64,000 nucleotides of DNA from Oscillospiraceae bacterium (GTDB lineage Bacteria > Bacillota > Clostridia > Oscillospirales > Ruminococcaceae): the NCBI GenBank assembly GCA_030539275.1, contig JAUNSK010000011.1, positions 1-64,000 of the forward strand. The letters are read 5' to 3'. Each line of letters opens with the position of its first letter. Positions within the stretch are counted from its first letter, which is position 1. Positions 1 through 8,898 of this stretch are shown here, piece by piece. The translations under genes were made by a program, and so were the position numbers. Below the pieces are notes generated by a model. That model did no database searches, had not been told where the DNA came from, and worked only from the letters and a program-made list of their open reading frames with translations.

Positions 1-43
1 TTTGCCTGTCTTTCAAGTTGTTCTCTCGTCCGACAGCTTTATT

Positions 44-72
44 ATTCTATCATACTTGTCGACTCTTGTCAA
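44..72 (-). promoter_or_regulatory. Sigma-A-type promoter reading out of the window to the left
   Basis: On the minus strand TTGACA (67-72) is followed by a 17-bp spacer and TAGAAT (44-49). Transcription would start near base 37 and run leftward into sequence not provided. The gene it drives is unknown. Confidence 0.55.
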
Positions 73-117
73 CCCTTTTTTAAAATTTTTTTAAAAATAC
101 TTTTTAATGATTATAGC

Positions 118-146
118 TTGATTTTTAGTCTCTAAAGTTATACAAT
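118..146 (+). promoter_or_regulatory. Putative promoter of the acylation operon
   Basis: TTGATT (118-123), 17-bp spacer, TACAAT (141-146). It lies about 45 bp upstream of the first gene, divergent from the leftward promoter at 44-72. Confidence 0.5.
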
Positions 147-192
147 ATTATAGTATATTATATAAGACTATGGCAAAAAGGAAGGTTTTAAG

Positions 193-1011
193 TTGAACAA
201 TTACGACTTTACACAGTACGATATCATTGACGCACACGCTCACATTTTTCCTGACAAAATATTTCATAAGGCCACTGAGGCTATCGGTGACTTCTATCAT
301 CTTGCAATGGCAAGTGAAGGCAGCTCTGACCTTCTTCTTAAAAGCGGCTCTGAAATAAAAGTATCAAAATATCTTGTATGTTCTAGTGCCACTACTCCAA
401 GACAGACACAGAGCATTAATGACTATATTAGCGAACAATGCAAAAATCACAGCGAATTTATCGGATTCGGTACTCTCCATCCTGATATGACTGAGGATGA
501 GATACATTCAGAGCTTAAGAGGATAAGCGACTTAGGTCTCTGCGGCATTAAACTGCACCCTGACTTTCAGGACTTTGACATAGACTGCAAAGCTGCAGAT
601 AAGATCTACGATGCATTAGGTGACTCCATGCCTGTACTTATTCACATGGGCGACAAAAGATATCACCGCTCAAATCCTGCAAAGCTTAAAACCGTTCTCA
701 AACGCTTCTCTTCACTGCATGTTATGGCTGCACATCTTGGCGGTTATACCGAATGGGAAGAAGCATCTGATACACTTCGTGGTCTCAGTGAATATCTGAG
801 ATTTGATACAAGCAGCTCCCTATCCCTTATATCCCAGGATTATGCAAGAAAACTGATACTCGGATTCGGCATTGAAAACTGTTTCTGGGGCTCTGATTTT
901 CCTATGTGGACACATGAATCAGAATTCAGAAATCTTATTGATCTTGGTTTCAGTGAACAGGATAACAGAAAGATTTTTTCTGAGAATTTTAAGAATTACT
1001 TTAATATATGA
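193..1011 (+). CDS. Amidohydrolase family protein (metal-dependent TIM-barrel hydrolase)
   Basis: A 272-residue cytosolic protein of the amidohydrolase-2/TatD-like superfamily. Metal-ligand motifs are visible in the expected order: HAH at 15-17, a lysine in IKLHPDF (K120), His151 in IHMGDK, His181 in AHLGG and Asp235 in WGSDFP. Such proteins hydrolyse or decarboxylate small substrates; the substrate here cannot be told. The start is TTG, supported by AAGGAAGG about 7 bases upstream and no better ATG. Only 11 bases separate its stop from the MBOAT gene, so it is probably co-transcribed with the acyl-transfer genes, although a role in that pathway is inference. Confidence 0.85.
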   Translation: MNNYDFTQYDIIDAHAHIFPDKIFHKATEAIGDFYHLAMASEGSSDLLLKSGSEIKVSKYLVCSSATTPRQTQSINDYISEQCKNHSEFIGFGTLHPDMTEDEIHSELKRISDLGLCGIKLHPDFQDFDIDCKAADKIYDALGDSMPVLIHMGDKRYHRSNPAKLKTVLKRFSSLHVMAAHLGGYTEWEEASDTLRGLSEYLRFDTSSSLSLISQDYARKLILGFGIENCFWGSDFPMWTHESEFRNLIDLGFSEQDNRKIFSENFKNYFNI

Positions 1012-1022
1012 GGACCCGTTAA

Positions 1023-2426
1023 ATGGTATTTTCCAATCTGTTCTTTTTATACTTTTTTCTTTTTATTTTTCTGCTGTGCTACTATGCAGTGCCGGGGATT
1101 AAATCGAAAAATGCTTTACTCGTAGTATTCTCCCTGATTTTCTATGCGTGGGGAGAACCTGTTTATGTTCTTCTTTTGATAGCAAGCACTATATTAAACT
1201 ATATATCAGGTTTAGTGATAAGCAAATTCCGTGATCGTGTTCCGTCAAAAGCTGCCTTTGCAATGTCTCTTGTTATCAATATCGGCATGCTTATGGTTTT
1301 TAAATACAGTGCTTTTATTATTACTAATATAAACACATGGTTTTCTCTTGATATTCACGTTCCCGATATTTCACTCCCTATAGGCATAAGCTTTTATACT
1401 TTTCAGGCTATGTCCTATACTATTGACTGCTATTGGGATACGGTCAAGGTTCAGAAAAACTATTTTAAATTTCTTATGTACGTTTCACTGTTCCCGCAGC
1501 TCGTTGCCGGCCCTATCGTAAGATACAGCGATATTGAAAATGAGATCTCATCACGAACAATATCACATGCCGATATAAGCACGGGGATCACCAGAATTAC
1601 AATCGGGCTTGCTAAAAAAGCCATAATAGCGAATAATCTTTATACTGTAGTCAAGTCATTCTTCTCAAACGATATTTCTTCAGTTTCTGTAGCCGGAACA
1701 TGGTATGCAGTAACAATGTATGCATTATACGTGTACTTTGACTTTTCAGGTTATTCGGACATGGCAATCGGCCTTGGCAATCTGTTAGGTTTTCATTTCA
1801 ATGAAAACTTTAATTATCCGTTTATCTGCAAGGATGTTACGGAGTTCTGGCAGAGATGGCATATTTCACTCAGCACGTTCTTCAGGGATTATTTATTGTA
1901 CATACCGATTTTCGGAAAACGTCGCCAGACGCTCAACCTCTTTATTGTATGGTTCTGCACAGGACTCTGGCATGGTGCAAGCTGGAACTTTGTATTCTGG
2001 GGACTTTATTTCGGAATATTTATTTTTATAGAACAGCTCATCGGCAAAAAGAGAATCAAAAAAATTCCTCTTGTTATAAGACATATATACAATAAACTGG
2101 TTATAATTGTAGGCTTCGGAATTTTCTACTTTGAGGATCTCGGATCACTCGGAAACTTTTTTAAGAATCTTATAGGACTCAACAACAATGCTCTGATAGA
2201 TGATCACCTTCGCATATCAATTACAAACAACATATTTCTTATCATCGCTGCAATAGTAGCATCACTTCCTGTTTCACGTCTTTTCAGAGCTGACAACAAC
2301 TCAAGTCCTTTCAGGCTTTGTCTGATAGGAACAGCAAAAATTGCGTTTACACTTACCATTTTCATTATTTCCAGCATTCTGCTTGTAGACGCAACAAACA
2401 ACCCGTTTTTATATTTCAGATTTTAA
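1023..2426 (+). CDS. MBOAT family O-acyltransferase (AlgI/DltB-like)
   Basis: A 467-residue polytopic membrane protein with many hydrophobic segments from the N-terminus on. It carries the two MBOAT signatures: the WQRWHISLS block (His280) and the invariant His317 in GLWHGASWN. The family (AlgI, DltB, PatA) moves an acyl group from a cytosolic thioester donor to an acceptor outside the membrane. Its neighbours match this: an AlgX/DltD-like partner, an FkbH-type acyl-loading enzyme and an acyl carrier protein follow on the same strand. The acceptor is probably a cell-surface polymer, but nothing in the sequence names it. Confidence 0.93.
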   Translation: MVFSNLFFLYFFLFIFLLCYYAVPGIKSKNALLVVFSLIFYAWGEPVYVLLLIASTILNYISGLVISKFRDRVPSKAAFAMSLVINIGMLMVFKYSAFIITNINTWFSLDIHVPDISLPIGISFYTFQAMSYTIDCYWDTVKVQKNYFKFLMYVSLFPQLVAGPIVRYSDIENEISSRTISHADISTGITRITIGLAKKAIIANNLYTVVKSFFSNDISSVSVAGTWYAVTMYALYVYFDFSGYSDMAIGLGNLLGFHFNENFNYPFICKDVTEFWQRWHISLSTFFRDYLLYIPIFGKRRQTLNLFIVWFCTGLWHGASWNFVFWGLYFGIFIFIEQLIGKKRIKKIPLVIRHIYNKLVIIVGFGIFYFEDLGSLGNFFKNLIGLNNNALIDDHLRISITNNIFLIIAAIVASLPVSRLFRADNNSSPFRLCLIGTAKIAFTLTIFIISSILLVDATNNPFLYFRF

Positions 2427-2436
2427 GAAAATTTTT

Positions 2437-2464
2437 ATATCCGGTAATAATTCTTACCGGATAT
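2437..2464 (+). other. Intergenic hairpin between the MBOAT and AlgX-like genes
   Basis: Perfect 11-bp arms (2437-2447 and 2454-2464) around a 6-base loop. No T-run follows, so it is not a normal terminator. It may stabilise or process the polycistronic mRNA. Confidence 0.6.
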
Positions 2465-2501
2465 ATTATTATGCATCACATTCCTAAGGAGATTTTTTTA
2501 T

Positions 2502-3956
2502 ATGAATGATGATTTTCCAAATGATTTTAATAAAATTGATATAGATATAAGTATCCCGAAAAAGAAACTTACACGTGCTGAAAAGAATCAGAAAATTATA
2601 AGATTTTTTTCAAAAGCAAATATCGTGATCTTTGCATCTGTTTTTTCTGTTATCTCAATATATCTTATGGTCGGAAAACGACCGACTGTTTCTGAAACAG
2701 AAAACAGAACACTTGCAGAGTTCCCTGAGTTTACTGTACAGTCGCTTCTCAGCGGTAAATATACTGACAAAATAGAAGCATTTTACAATGATACAGTACC
2801 GGGAAGAAACAAATTCAAAAATTATGCTGCCTCAATAAAATCACACTGGGGCAGGGAATTTGACGGTATAAAAGTTCATACCATTAATAAGGGAGATAAT
2901 CAGAATACCGTTTCAAAGAAGCCTGCTGTAACGCAGGCAGTTACCACTGCTTCAACTACATCAATACCCGCCGCAACTGATTTGTCAAGTGATCAGATAA
3001 AGCAGACAACTCCTGCTGTTACAACTGTAGAAACTACCACCGTAACCCAGGCACCTATTCCTGAGGATGATCCGGCAGATGCAGGAGAACTCAGCAACAA
3101 CATTATGATCTATAAGAACAGAGGCATTCCGATATACTACGGAAGCTTTGATTCCGGAACAGAATATGCGTCTATTCTTAACAAATACAAGTCTGACCTC
3201 GGCGACAGTGTAAATCTGTATTCAATGGTCTGCCCTACTGCAATATCATTTTACTGGCCTCCAAGCTCTGATATTTCACATGGCAGTGAGAAAGACAATA
3301 TCAACAATATCAATGCGTCCCTGTCAGGTGTTACTCCTGTGAATATCATTGACACCCTTATGAATCACAGAAATGAACCAATTTATTCGAGAACTGATCA
3401 CCACTGGCAGCCAAGAGGCGCTTATTATGCAGCACAGGAATTTGCAAAACAGGCAAATGTCCCTTTTGACGATCTTTCAGAATATCAGGAGGTCGTAGTT
3501 CCCGGTTATGTCGGAACACTGTATGGCTTCTCCGGTGATGCAGCACTTAACGATAATCCGGAGGATTTTATATTCTACAGACCGGACAACAGCTACACCA
3601 CACACTACTATACTCCTTCTTTTGAATTTGAAAATGACGGCGAGCTTCTTGTAGAAGCATATGGCTCATCCATGTACTGTACATTTATGGGCGGCGATGA
3701 AAAAATTGTTCATATCGAAACTGACGCTCCTAATGATAAAACTCTTTTCATTATTAAAGACAGCTATGGCAATGCTCTCGTTCCGTTCCTTACAAATTCA
3801 TTTAAAAATATATTTGTCGTAGATATGAGATACTTTAATCTTAATATTATTTCGTTTATGAAAGAGCACCATGCAACTGACCTGTTATTTGCTATGAATA
3901 CATTCTCAGCAACAGGTTCGAACTATCTTTCACTTGAAACAATAAGAACCCAATAA
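2502..3956 (+). CDS. AlgX/DltD-like membrane-anchored SGNH-type protein (DHHW family)
   Basis: A 484-residue protein: short cytosolic N-terminus, one membrane anchor at about residues 36-56, a Thr/Pro-rich spacer around 130-190, then an extracellular catalytic-type domain. The DHHW motif is at 299-302 (TDHHW), and a candidate serine motif IKDSYGN lies further on. This is the layout of proteins that act after an MBOAT enzyme in alginate O-acetylation or teichoic acid D-alanylation, passing the acyl group to the extracellular acceptor. The start is ATG with AAGGAG upstream. It sits between the MBOAT and FkbH genes, the latter beginning just after its stop. Confidence 0.88.
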   Translation: MNDDFPNDFNKIDIDISIPKKKLTRAEKNQKIIRFFSKANIVIFASVFSVISIYLMVGKRPTVSETENRTLAEFPEFTVQSLLSGKYTDKIEAFYNDTVPGRNKFKNYAASIKSHWGREFDGIKVHTINKGDNQNTVSKKPAVTQAVTTASTTSIPAATDLSSDQIKQTTPAVTTVETTTVTQAPIPEDDPADAGELSNNIMIYKNRGIPIYYGSFDSGTEYASILNKYKSDLGDSVNLYSMVCPTAISFYWPPSSDISHGSEKDNINNINASLSGVTPVNIIDTLMNHRNEPIYSRTDHHWQPRGAYYAAQEFAKQANVPFDDLSEYQEVVVPGYVGTLYGFSGDAALNDNPEDFIFYRPDNSYTTHYYTPSFEFENDGELLVEAYGSSMYCTFMGGDEKIVHIETDAPNDKTLFIIKDSYGNALVPFLTNSFKNIFVVDMRYFNLNIISFMKEHHATDLLFAMNTFSATGSNYLSLETIRTQ

Positions 3957-3979
3957 TGCTTTATACAGAGGTAAAACAT

Positions 3980-5773
3980 ATGAACATATTGTCCTACCCA
4001 TTTGACGGGGATTACATATTAAAGCACAAAAAAGCTGTTAAAAAGCAGCTTCTTTCAGAAAATACAGGCAGAATCAAAATAAAAATTGCTGTACTCGGCG
4101 GTTCAACAACAAATGAGATTGTAAATATCATGGAGCTTTTTCTTCTGAGTTACGGACTTGAACCGGACTTTTATCAGTCAGAATATGCTCAGTACTGGCA
4201 GGATGCTGTTTTTTCCAGCCAGACCCTTGATGACTTTCATCCGGATCTGATATATATCCACACGACAAACAGAAACATTACTGAATTCAAAGCTGATATG
4301 ACACTGTCACAGGAACAGACTGATGAGGCAGTTATGAGGCAGTTCAGACATTTTGAGGAGGCATGGACAGCACTCAGCGACCGCTTCGGATGTCCGATAA
4401 TTCAGAATAACTTTGAAATGCCCTTTTACAGACTGCTTGGCAACAAGGATTCTACAGATCACAGAGGCCGTCTTAACTTCATAAACCGCCTGAATGTTAT
4501 GTTCGCAGAGTATGCTTCATCACATAAAAATTTCTACATCAATGATATCAACTATGTATCGGCATGCTTCGGTCTCGACAGATGGTCTGATATGCAGGTA
4601 TGGTACATGTACAAATATGCCCTTGCAATATCAGCCATTCCTGAACTGGCTTTCAATACTGCAAATATAATAAAATCGATCTACGGAAAAAATAAAAAAA
4701 TGCTGGTACTCGACCTTGACAACACTCTGTGGGGCGGAGTTATCGGTGATAATGGTGTAAATGGCATTGAAATAGGCCATGAAACCGGTATGGCTGAAGC
4801 ATATACAGGTTTTCAGGAGTATATAAAGGAACATAAGCAGCTTGGCGTACTTCTTGCAGTAAACTCAAAAAATGACCGTGAAAATGCCTTATCAGGTCTC
4901 AGACATCCTGATACTGTTCTCACAGAAGACGATTTTGTTACTATAAAAGCCAACTGGAACAACAAGGATGACAATATACTTGAAATAGCATCGGATGTAT
5001 CTATTCTGCCTGAAAGCTTCGTATTTGCCGATGACAATCCAGCTGAACGTGCTATTGTTGCGTCACAGGTTTCAGGAGTTTCCACACCTGAGCTTGATAC
5101 TGTTGAAAACTACATAAAAATTCTGGATAGGAATTCTTATTTTGAGCTTACTTCATATACCGCTGATGACGTAAAAAGAAATGATATGTACAAGGCAAAT
5201 CTACAACGTCTGCAGTCGATGAAGAAATTCTCAGATTATAACGAATATCTATTAAGTCTTGACATGAAAGCTCAGATAAGCGATTTTGAGCCTGTATATC
5301 TTGAACGTATCGTACAGCTTACAAACAAAAGCAACCAGTTCAATCTCACTACAAAACGATACACTATGGCAGAAATGTCAGATACATTTGAAAGTCCTGA
5401 TTACATACGTCTCTTTGGCAAGCTCACTGACAAGTACGGTGACAACGGCATAGTAAGCGTCGTGATCGGAGAAATAAAAAATACGCAGCTGCATATTGAC
5501 CTGTGGCTTATGAGCTGTCGTGTTCTGAAAAGGAATATGGAGTATGCAATGCTTGATGAACTGATAAGTCAGTGCAGCAAACGCGGCATCAGTGAAGTAT
5601 ATGGCTACTACTATAAAACTGCCAAAAACAGCATGGTTGAAAATCTGTACGGTGATTTCGGATTTATGCAGACAGAAAACAATGAAGACGGCAGCCGTGT
5701 ATTCAGGCTCTGCACCGATGACTATATGGGTAAAAATAAAGTAATTAAAGTTAATGATAACGGAGGAAATTAA
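3980..5773 (+). CDS. FkbH-like HAD-IIIC protein (acyl/glyceryl-ACP loading enzyme)
   Basis: A 597-residue three-part protein. An N-terminal SGNH-like region (GGST near residue 25) is followed by a HAD domain with LDLDNTLWGG (nucleophile Asp245, Asp247) and by a GNAT-like C-terminal domain holding the NKSNQFNLTTKRY block typical of FkbH proteins. Characterised FkbH enzymes take 1,3-bisphosphoglycerate, dephosphorylate it and load a glyceryl group on an acyl carrier protein. I chose the ATG at 3980 because AGAGGT lies 7 bases before it; an ATG at 3956 overlaps the previous stop and has no ribosome site. The ACP gene follows after one base. Confidence 0.88.
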   Translation: MNILSYPFDGDYILKHKKAVKKQLLSENTGRIKIKIAVLGGSTTNEIVNIMELFLLSYGLEPDFYQSEYAQYWQDAVFSSQTLDDFHPDLIYIHTTNRNITEFKADMTLSQEQTDEAVMRQFRHFEEAWTALSDRFGCPIIQNNFEMPFYRLLGNKDSTDHRGRLNFINRLNVMFAEYASSHKNFYINDINYVSACFGLDRWSDMQVWYMYKYALAISAIPELAFNTANIIKSIYGKNKKMLVLDLDNTLWGGVIGDNGVNGIEIGHETGMAEAYTGFQEYIKEHKQLGVLLAVNSKNDRENALSGLRHPDTVLTEDDFVTIKANWNNKDDNILEIASDVSILPESFVFADDNPAERAIVASQVSGVSTPELDTVENYIKILDRNSYFELTSYTADDVKRNDMYKANLQRLQSMKKFSDYNEYLLSLDMKAQISDFEPVYLERIVQLTNKSNQFNLTTKRYTMAEMSDTFESPDYIRLFGKLTDKYGDNGIVSVVIGEIKNTQLHIDLWLMSCRVLKRNMEYAMLDELISQCSKRGISEVYGYYYKTAKNSMVENLYGDFGFMQTENNEDGSRVFRLCTDDYMGKNKVIKVNDNGGN

Positions 5774-5774
5774 G

Positions 5775-6020
5775 ATGGAAAAACAGATGATAATCAAAAA
5801 ACTTACTGAAATATTCAAGGACGTATTTGACCTTGATGATGTTGTAATTACAGAAAACACTACAGCAGATGACATAGAAGAATGGGACAGTCTTGAACAC
5901 ATAAATCTGATAAATGCCGTTGAAAAAACCTTTAAAATGAGATTTAAAATGCCTGAGGTTTCTACAATGAAAAATGTCGGCGAAATGATTTCAATTATTG
6001 AAAGCAGATCAAAGCTGTAA
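5775..6020 (+). CDS. Acyl carrier protein
   Basis: An 81-residue acidic helical protein with the EEWDSLEHINL motif; Ser39 is the expected phosphopantetheine attachment site. The start at 5775 is set by GGAGG at 5762-5766 and lies one base past the FkbH stop. It is not a fatty-acid operon ACP by context: it closes the MBOAT/AlgX/FkbH operon and is the likely carrier of the acyl group, as DltC is in D-alanylation. Confidence 0.92.
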   Translation: MEKQMIIKKLTEIFKDVFDLDDVVITENTTADDIEEWDSLEHINLINAVEKTFKMRFKMPEVSTMKNVGEMISIIESRSKL

Positions 6021-6029
6021 TAAATAAAA

Positions 6030-6066
6030 AAATCTCTGTATGAAGAATTTTCATACAGAGATTTTT
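6030..6066. terminator. Bidirectional rho-independent terminator
   Basis: Arms of about 15 bp (6031-6045 and 6050-6064) flanked by A-run and T-run. It ends the acylation operon on the plus strand and the convergent gene at 6067 on the minus strand. Confidence 0.85.
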
Positions 6067-6600
6067 TTAAAACCCGAGTGCCAGGTAATCTTCCCTAATA
6101 AATCTGTGATAAGTAATACACAGACCTTCATCAGTAAGACAGTAATAATAATCATCCGGAACACCGTCCTCAAAGAAGATCAGATAGTCAAATTCTCCGT
6201 TATCGACCTCCTGAACATGCACATTTTCAGAGTATTTTCTGAAAACCTGAATAATATCAAGTTCTCTTGTTCCCCATTTACCTAAAACAGCAATGAACTC
6301 TTTAAGAAATTCACTTGGAGTTATATTATCATGTACATAATCAGCGCCTTTAGGAGGAACTTTCAAGCAGAACATACTGCCTGACTGTGTTATCTGGATT
6401 TTCCCGAATCTGTCGCTTATCTCATCAGTAAACTCTTCAAGTTTTGTATTCATCTCTTCAATACTGCAGTCGCATCCGGTTATGTTTTTTAATGATGTAA
6501 AGGAATAATTAAAAAGCATAGTATTGCTCTCATATCCCATTTTAAGCTGTGCTTCAAGTATCATGTCAGATAAATGTCTTTCAAGTTTTGCAGTATTCAT
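6067..6600 (-). CDS. Hypothetical protein, possibly DUF3877-like
   Basis: A 177-residue soluble acidic protein without signal or membrane segment. It may belong to DUF3877, a small family of unknown function in Clostridia, but that is from memory of the family's look. The start at 6600 is chosen because GGAGGT lies 5 bases before it; a longer frame reaching 6639 has no ribosome site. It is convergent with the acylation operon and divergent from the ECF sigma gene. Confidence 0.7.
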   Translation of the reverse strand: MNTAKLERHLSDMILEAQLKMGYESNTMLFNYSFTSLKNITGCDCSIEEMNTKLEEFTDEISDRFGKIQITQSGSMFCLKVPPKGADYVHDNITPSEFLKEFIAVLGKWGTRELDIIQVFRKYSENVHVQEVDNGEFDYLIFFEDGVPDDYYYCLTDEGLCITYHRFIREDYLALGF

Positions 6601-6731
6601 GGTTACCTCCGCCGCGGATATTACAACAATAATTTGCACCGCATTATAATTTTAAATCAACAGTATAAATTATATCATATTAAACTGTATAAATCAAACA
6701 GTAATAAATCCGGATCAATAAAACCGTAAGA

Positions 6732-6762
6732 ATTTCAGAATTGTACTCCACGACTCTGAAAT
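6732..6762. other. Inverted repeat upstream of the ECF sigma gene
   Basis: ATTTCAGA (6732-6739) and TCTGAAAT (6755-6762) separated by 15 bases. It could be an operator or a weak hairpin; no T-run is attached. Confidence 0.35.
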
Positions 6763-6807
6763 ATTATTTATTATATGAGATTTTTTTAAGCGTTCAGCTG
6801 TTATATA

Positions 6808-6823
6808 TATGAAGTACTTCATA
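6808..6823. promoter_or_regulatory. 16-bp perfect palindrome before the sigma gene
   Basis: TATGAAGTACTTCATA reads the same on both strands and ends about 10 bases before the ribosome site of the ECF sigma gene. This is a possible operator or 5'-UTR control site. Confidence 0.4.
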
Positions 6824-6846
6824 ATAAAAAAGAAAGGAGCCTGTAA

Positions 6847-7350
6847 ATGACATATGATGAATTTTCAGAAAAATTAAGTGCATACAAAGATACAGTTTTA
6901 AGGATAGCATTTGCTTACTGCAGAAATATGAGTGATGCGCAGGATATCAGTCAGGATGTATTTCTCAAATTATATACAAAAGCTCCCGATTTTTCAGACA
7001 GCCACCAGGAAAAAGCATGGATAATCAGAGTTACTATAAATATGTGCAAAAATCTATTAAAGCTTCACTTTTACTCAAGACGTGAAGATCTTGAAGAAAA
7101 TATTCCTGACAAACCTCAGTTTCGGGAAAGCGAACTTGATCTTCTGCAGGCAGTCTTCAAGCTTCCTGATAAATACAGACTGGTTATTCATCTGTACTAC
7201 TATGAAGATTATTCTGTATCTGAAATATCAATTGCAACAGGCAGGAAAATTTCGACCGTTCAGACACAGCTTGACAGGGCCAGAAGAATGCTAAAAAAAA
7301 TACTTGTAAAGGAGAATCCGTATGAGACAACTGTACAAACAAACATTTGA
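6847..7350 (+). CDS. ECF-type RNA polymerase sigma factor
   Basis: A 167-residue sigma-70 family protein with region 2 (about 10-80, including SDAQDISQDVFLKLY) and region 4 (about 105-155, with the helix-turn-helix YYEDYSVSEISIATGRKI). Such factors direct polymerase to a small stress or envelope regulon. The start ATG follows AAGGAG. Its 3' end overlaps the next gene by 29 bases, the usual coupling of a sigma factor to its membrane anti-sigma factor. Confidence 0.92.
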   Translation: MTYDEFSEKLSAYKDTVLRIAFAYCRNMSDAQDISQDVFLKLYTKAPDFSDSHQEKAWIIRVTINMCKNLLKLHFYSRREDLEENIPDKPQFRESELDLLQAVFKLPDKYRLVIHLYYYEDYSVSEISIATGRKISTVQTQLDRARRMLKKILVKENPYETTVQTNI

Positions 7351-8347
7351 TAAAATAGCTATGGATCCATTTCTTGAACGAAAAATATTAAGCACAGTTA
7401 CATCAAAACACTCACGAATGATAAATGTGAAGAAACTGATTCCCATAGCTGCAGCTGCATTATGTCTGACTGGCGGAATAACTGCTGCAGCTATTGAATC
7501 GGATATAATAAAAACCCTCTTTGGAGTAACAGATCAGGAAGAGATCACCGGTGAACTCAGACAGATGGAAGGACATACTGACAACCTGATCCTGGCCGGT
7601 GATGATAATATGACAGTTACTCCTGCAGGAATGATCGGAGATGATAAAAATATCTACTGTGTTTTTGATCTCACTACAATTAACGATGATCTGAAAAGTG
7701 ATTCCCATTATTCTTTTATTGAAGGTCCGAATGAAATGATGCTCATTAACGGAGAGCCAGCACTTAATACTAACTTCGGATGTATGACAGATACCCCTTT
7801 TTTCACTTACCAGAAAACTGATCATCAGCTTATGATATTTGCAAAAAGTGAAAGCAGCCTCAGTTTTCATAACAGCGATAAAATCACGTTTCCTGTAAGC
7901 ATCATTGAATGGCCGAATGAAGCTGAGAATAATATAGCACCTGTTCATTCATACTGTCTTGAGTTTACCATTAATTTCGAGCCTCAGAAAAAAAACCGAA
8001 CCATATGCATAGACAAAACTATAGACTGTATTATGAACGACACACACTACAGCCTGCATATAGATGAAATTACAGTTTCAGGTTTCGGTTATACAGTCAG
8101 AGGTACTTCAAATTCATTTGAATGCGGCTTTGACACATCCGCCATATCAGACAAAGGTGAAAAAATCAGCACACGCTCATCTCAAGGCCTTAATCCCGGT
8201 TTATCCGGAGGCTCTGCATCTCTTAATTCCGGCGGAAAGTATGACCTGACTCTAGACGGAAGTTTCAGTGTACCTGTAATGCCCGACAGCATTACAGAAA
8301 TCGATATAGGCGGTACACGTATAGTGCTTAGTGATTATCCTGAATGA
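7322..8347 (+). CDS. Putative anti-sigma factor, DUF4179-type membrane protein
   Basis: A 341-residue protein: a cytosolic N-terminus of about 38 residues, one membrane segment at about 39-56, and a large extracytoplasmic domain rich in beta-strand pattern. This matches DUF4179 proteins encoded next to ECF sigma factors in Firmicutes. AAAGGAG lies before the ATG at 7322, inside the sigma gene, so translation is coupled. The short N-terminus would be the part that binds the sigma factor. The signal it senses is unknown. Confidence 0.8.
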   Translation: MRQLYKQTFDKIAMDPFLERKILSTVTSKHSRMINVKKLIPIAAAALCLTGGITAAAIESDIIKTLFGVTDQEEITGELRQMEGHTDNLILAGDDNMTVTPAGMIGDDKNIYCVFDLTTINDDLKSDSHYSFIEGPNEMMLINGEPALNTNFGCMTDTPFFTYQKTDHQLMIFAKSESSLSFHNSDKITFPVSIIEWPNEAENNIAPVHSYCLEFTINFEPQKKNRTICIDKTIDCIMNDTHYSLHIDEITVSGFGYTVRGTSNSFECGFDTSAISDKGEKISTRSSQGLNPGLSGGSASLNSGGKYDLTLDGSFSVPVMPDSITEIDIGGTRIVLSDYPE

Positions 8348-8418
8348 TTTAAGACTTTTTATACTTAACTTATCCATAATACTGACGGGGTGTCAAATCT
8401 ACAGCTTAACCGCAAAAA

Positions 8419-8450
8419 GCTCCCTGTGCTTTTATTGCACAGGGAGTTTT
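8419..8450 (+). terminator. Rho-independent terminator of the sigma/anti-sigma pair
   Basis: 10-bp arms CTCCCTGTGC (8420-8429) and GCACAGGGAG (8437-8446), then TTTT. Confidence 0.85.
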
Positions 8451-8542
8451 CGTTTTGTTTGTCTTTTCAACATTTTGCAGATTTTGAATTGAGACAATAA
8501 CATCTAAATACATTTATGTAAAATAATGTCATGCAAGTATAT

Positions 8543-8572
8543 TTTTTTAGGCTGGCATTTATGCCAGCCTTA
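8543..8572 (-). terminator. Terminator of the rpsF-ssb-rpsR operon
   Basis: Arms AGGCTGGCAT (8549-8558) and ATGCCAGCCT (8561-8570), with a T-run on the minus strand (8542-8548). Confidence 0.8.
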
Positions 8573-8584
8573 AAAATTATGAAA

Positions 8585-8839
8585 TTAATCACTTACGTAA
8601 GGTAATAATGCTACGTGTCTGGATCTCTTGATTGCCTTAGTCAGCTCACGCTGATGGAAAGCACATGTACCAGTTACACGTCTTGGAAGGATCTTAGCCC
8701 TGTCTGTCATGCATTTTCTGAGTCTTGCAACGTCCTTATAGTCGATTACTTCAACTCTGTCAACGCAGAATGAGCAAACCTTTTTACGAGGTCTCTTTGC
8801 TCCACGAGGACTTCTTTCCCTATCTCTATCCTTTTCCAT
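8585..8839 (-). CDS. rpsR: 30S ribosomal protein S18
   Basis: An 84-residue basic protein with the S18 core ([22 protein letters not shown]). Cysteines in CSFC and again near 43 and 59 suggest the zinc-binding form. It binds S6 and 16S rRNA in the platform of the small subunit. Last gene of the conserved rpsF-ssb-rpsR operon. Confidence 0.97.
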   Translation of the reverse strand: MEKDRDRERSPRGAKRPRKKVCSFCVDRVEVIDYKDVARLRKCMTDRAKILPRRVTGTCAFHQRELTKAIKRSRHVALLPYVSD

Positions 8840-8898
8840 TGATAACCCTCCTCAATACTTATTTTAAAACTTGAGCGAAAAATTTTGATCGGTCAAAA

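Noticed and set aside
1-60. Left edge as the leader of an rRNA operon
   Set aside because: A leftward promoter is clear, but no rRNA or convincing boxA-type leader sequence is in the window.
3956-3979. ATG at 3956 as the FkbH start
   Set aside because: It overlaps the previous stop, has no ribosome site, and the ATG at 3980 has one.
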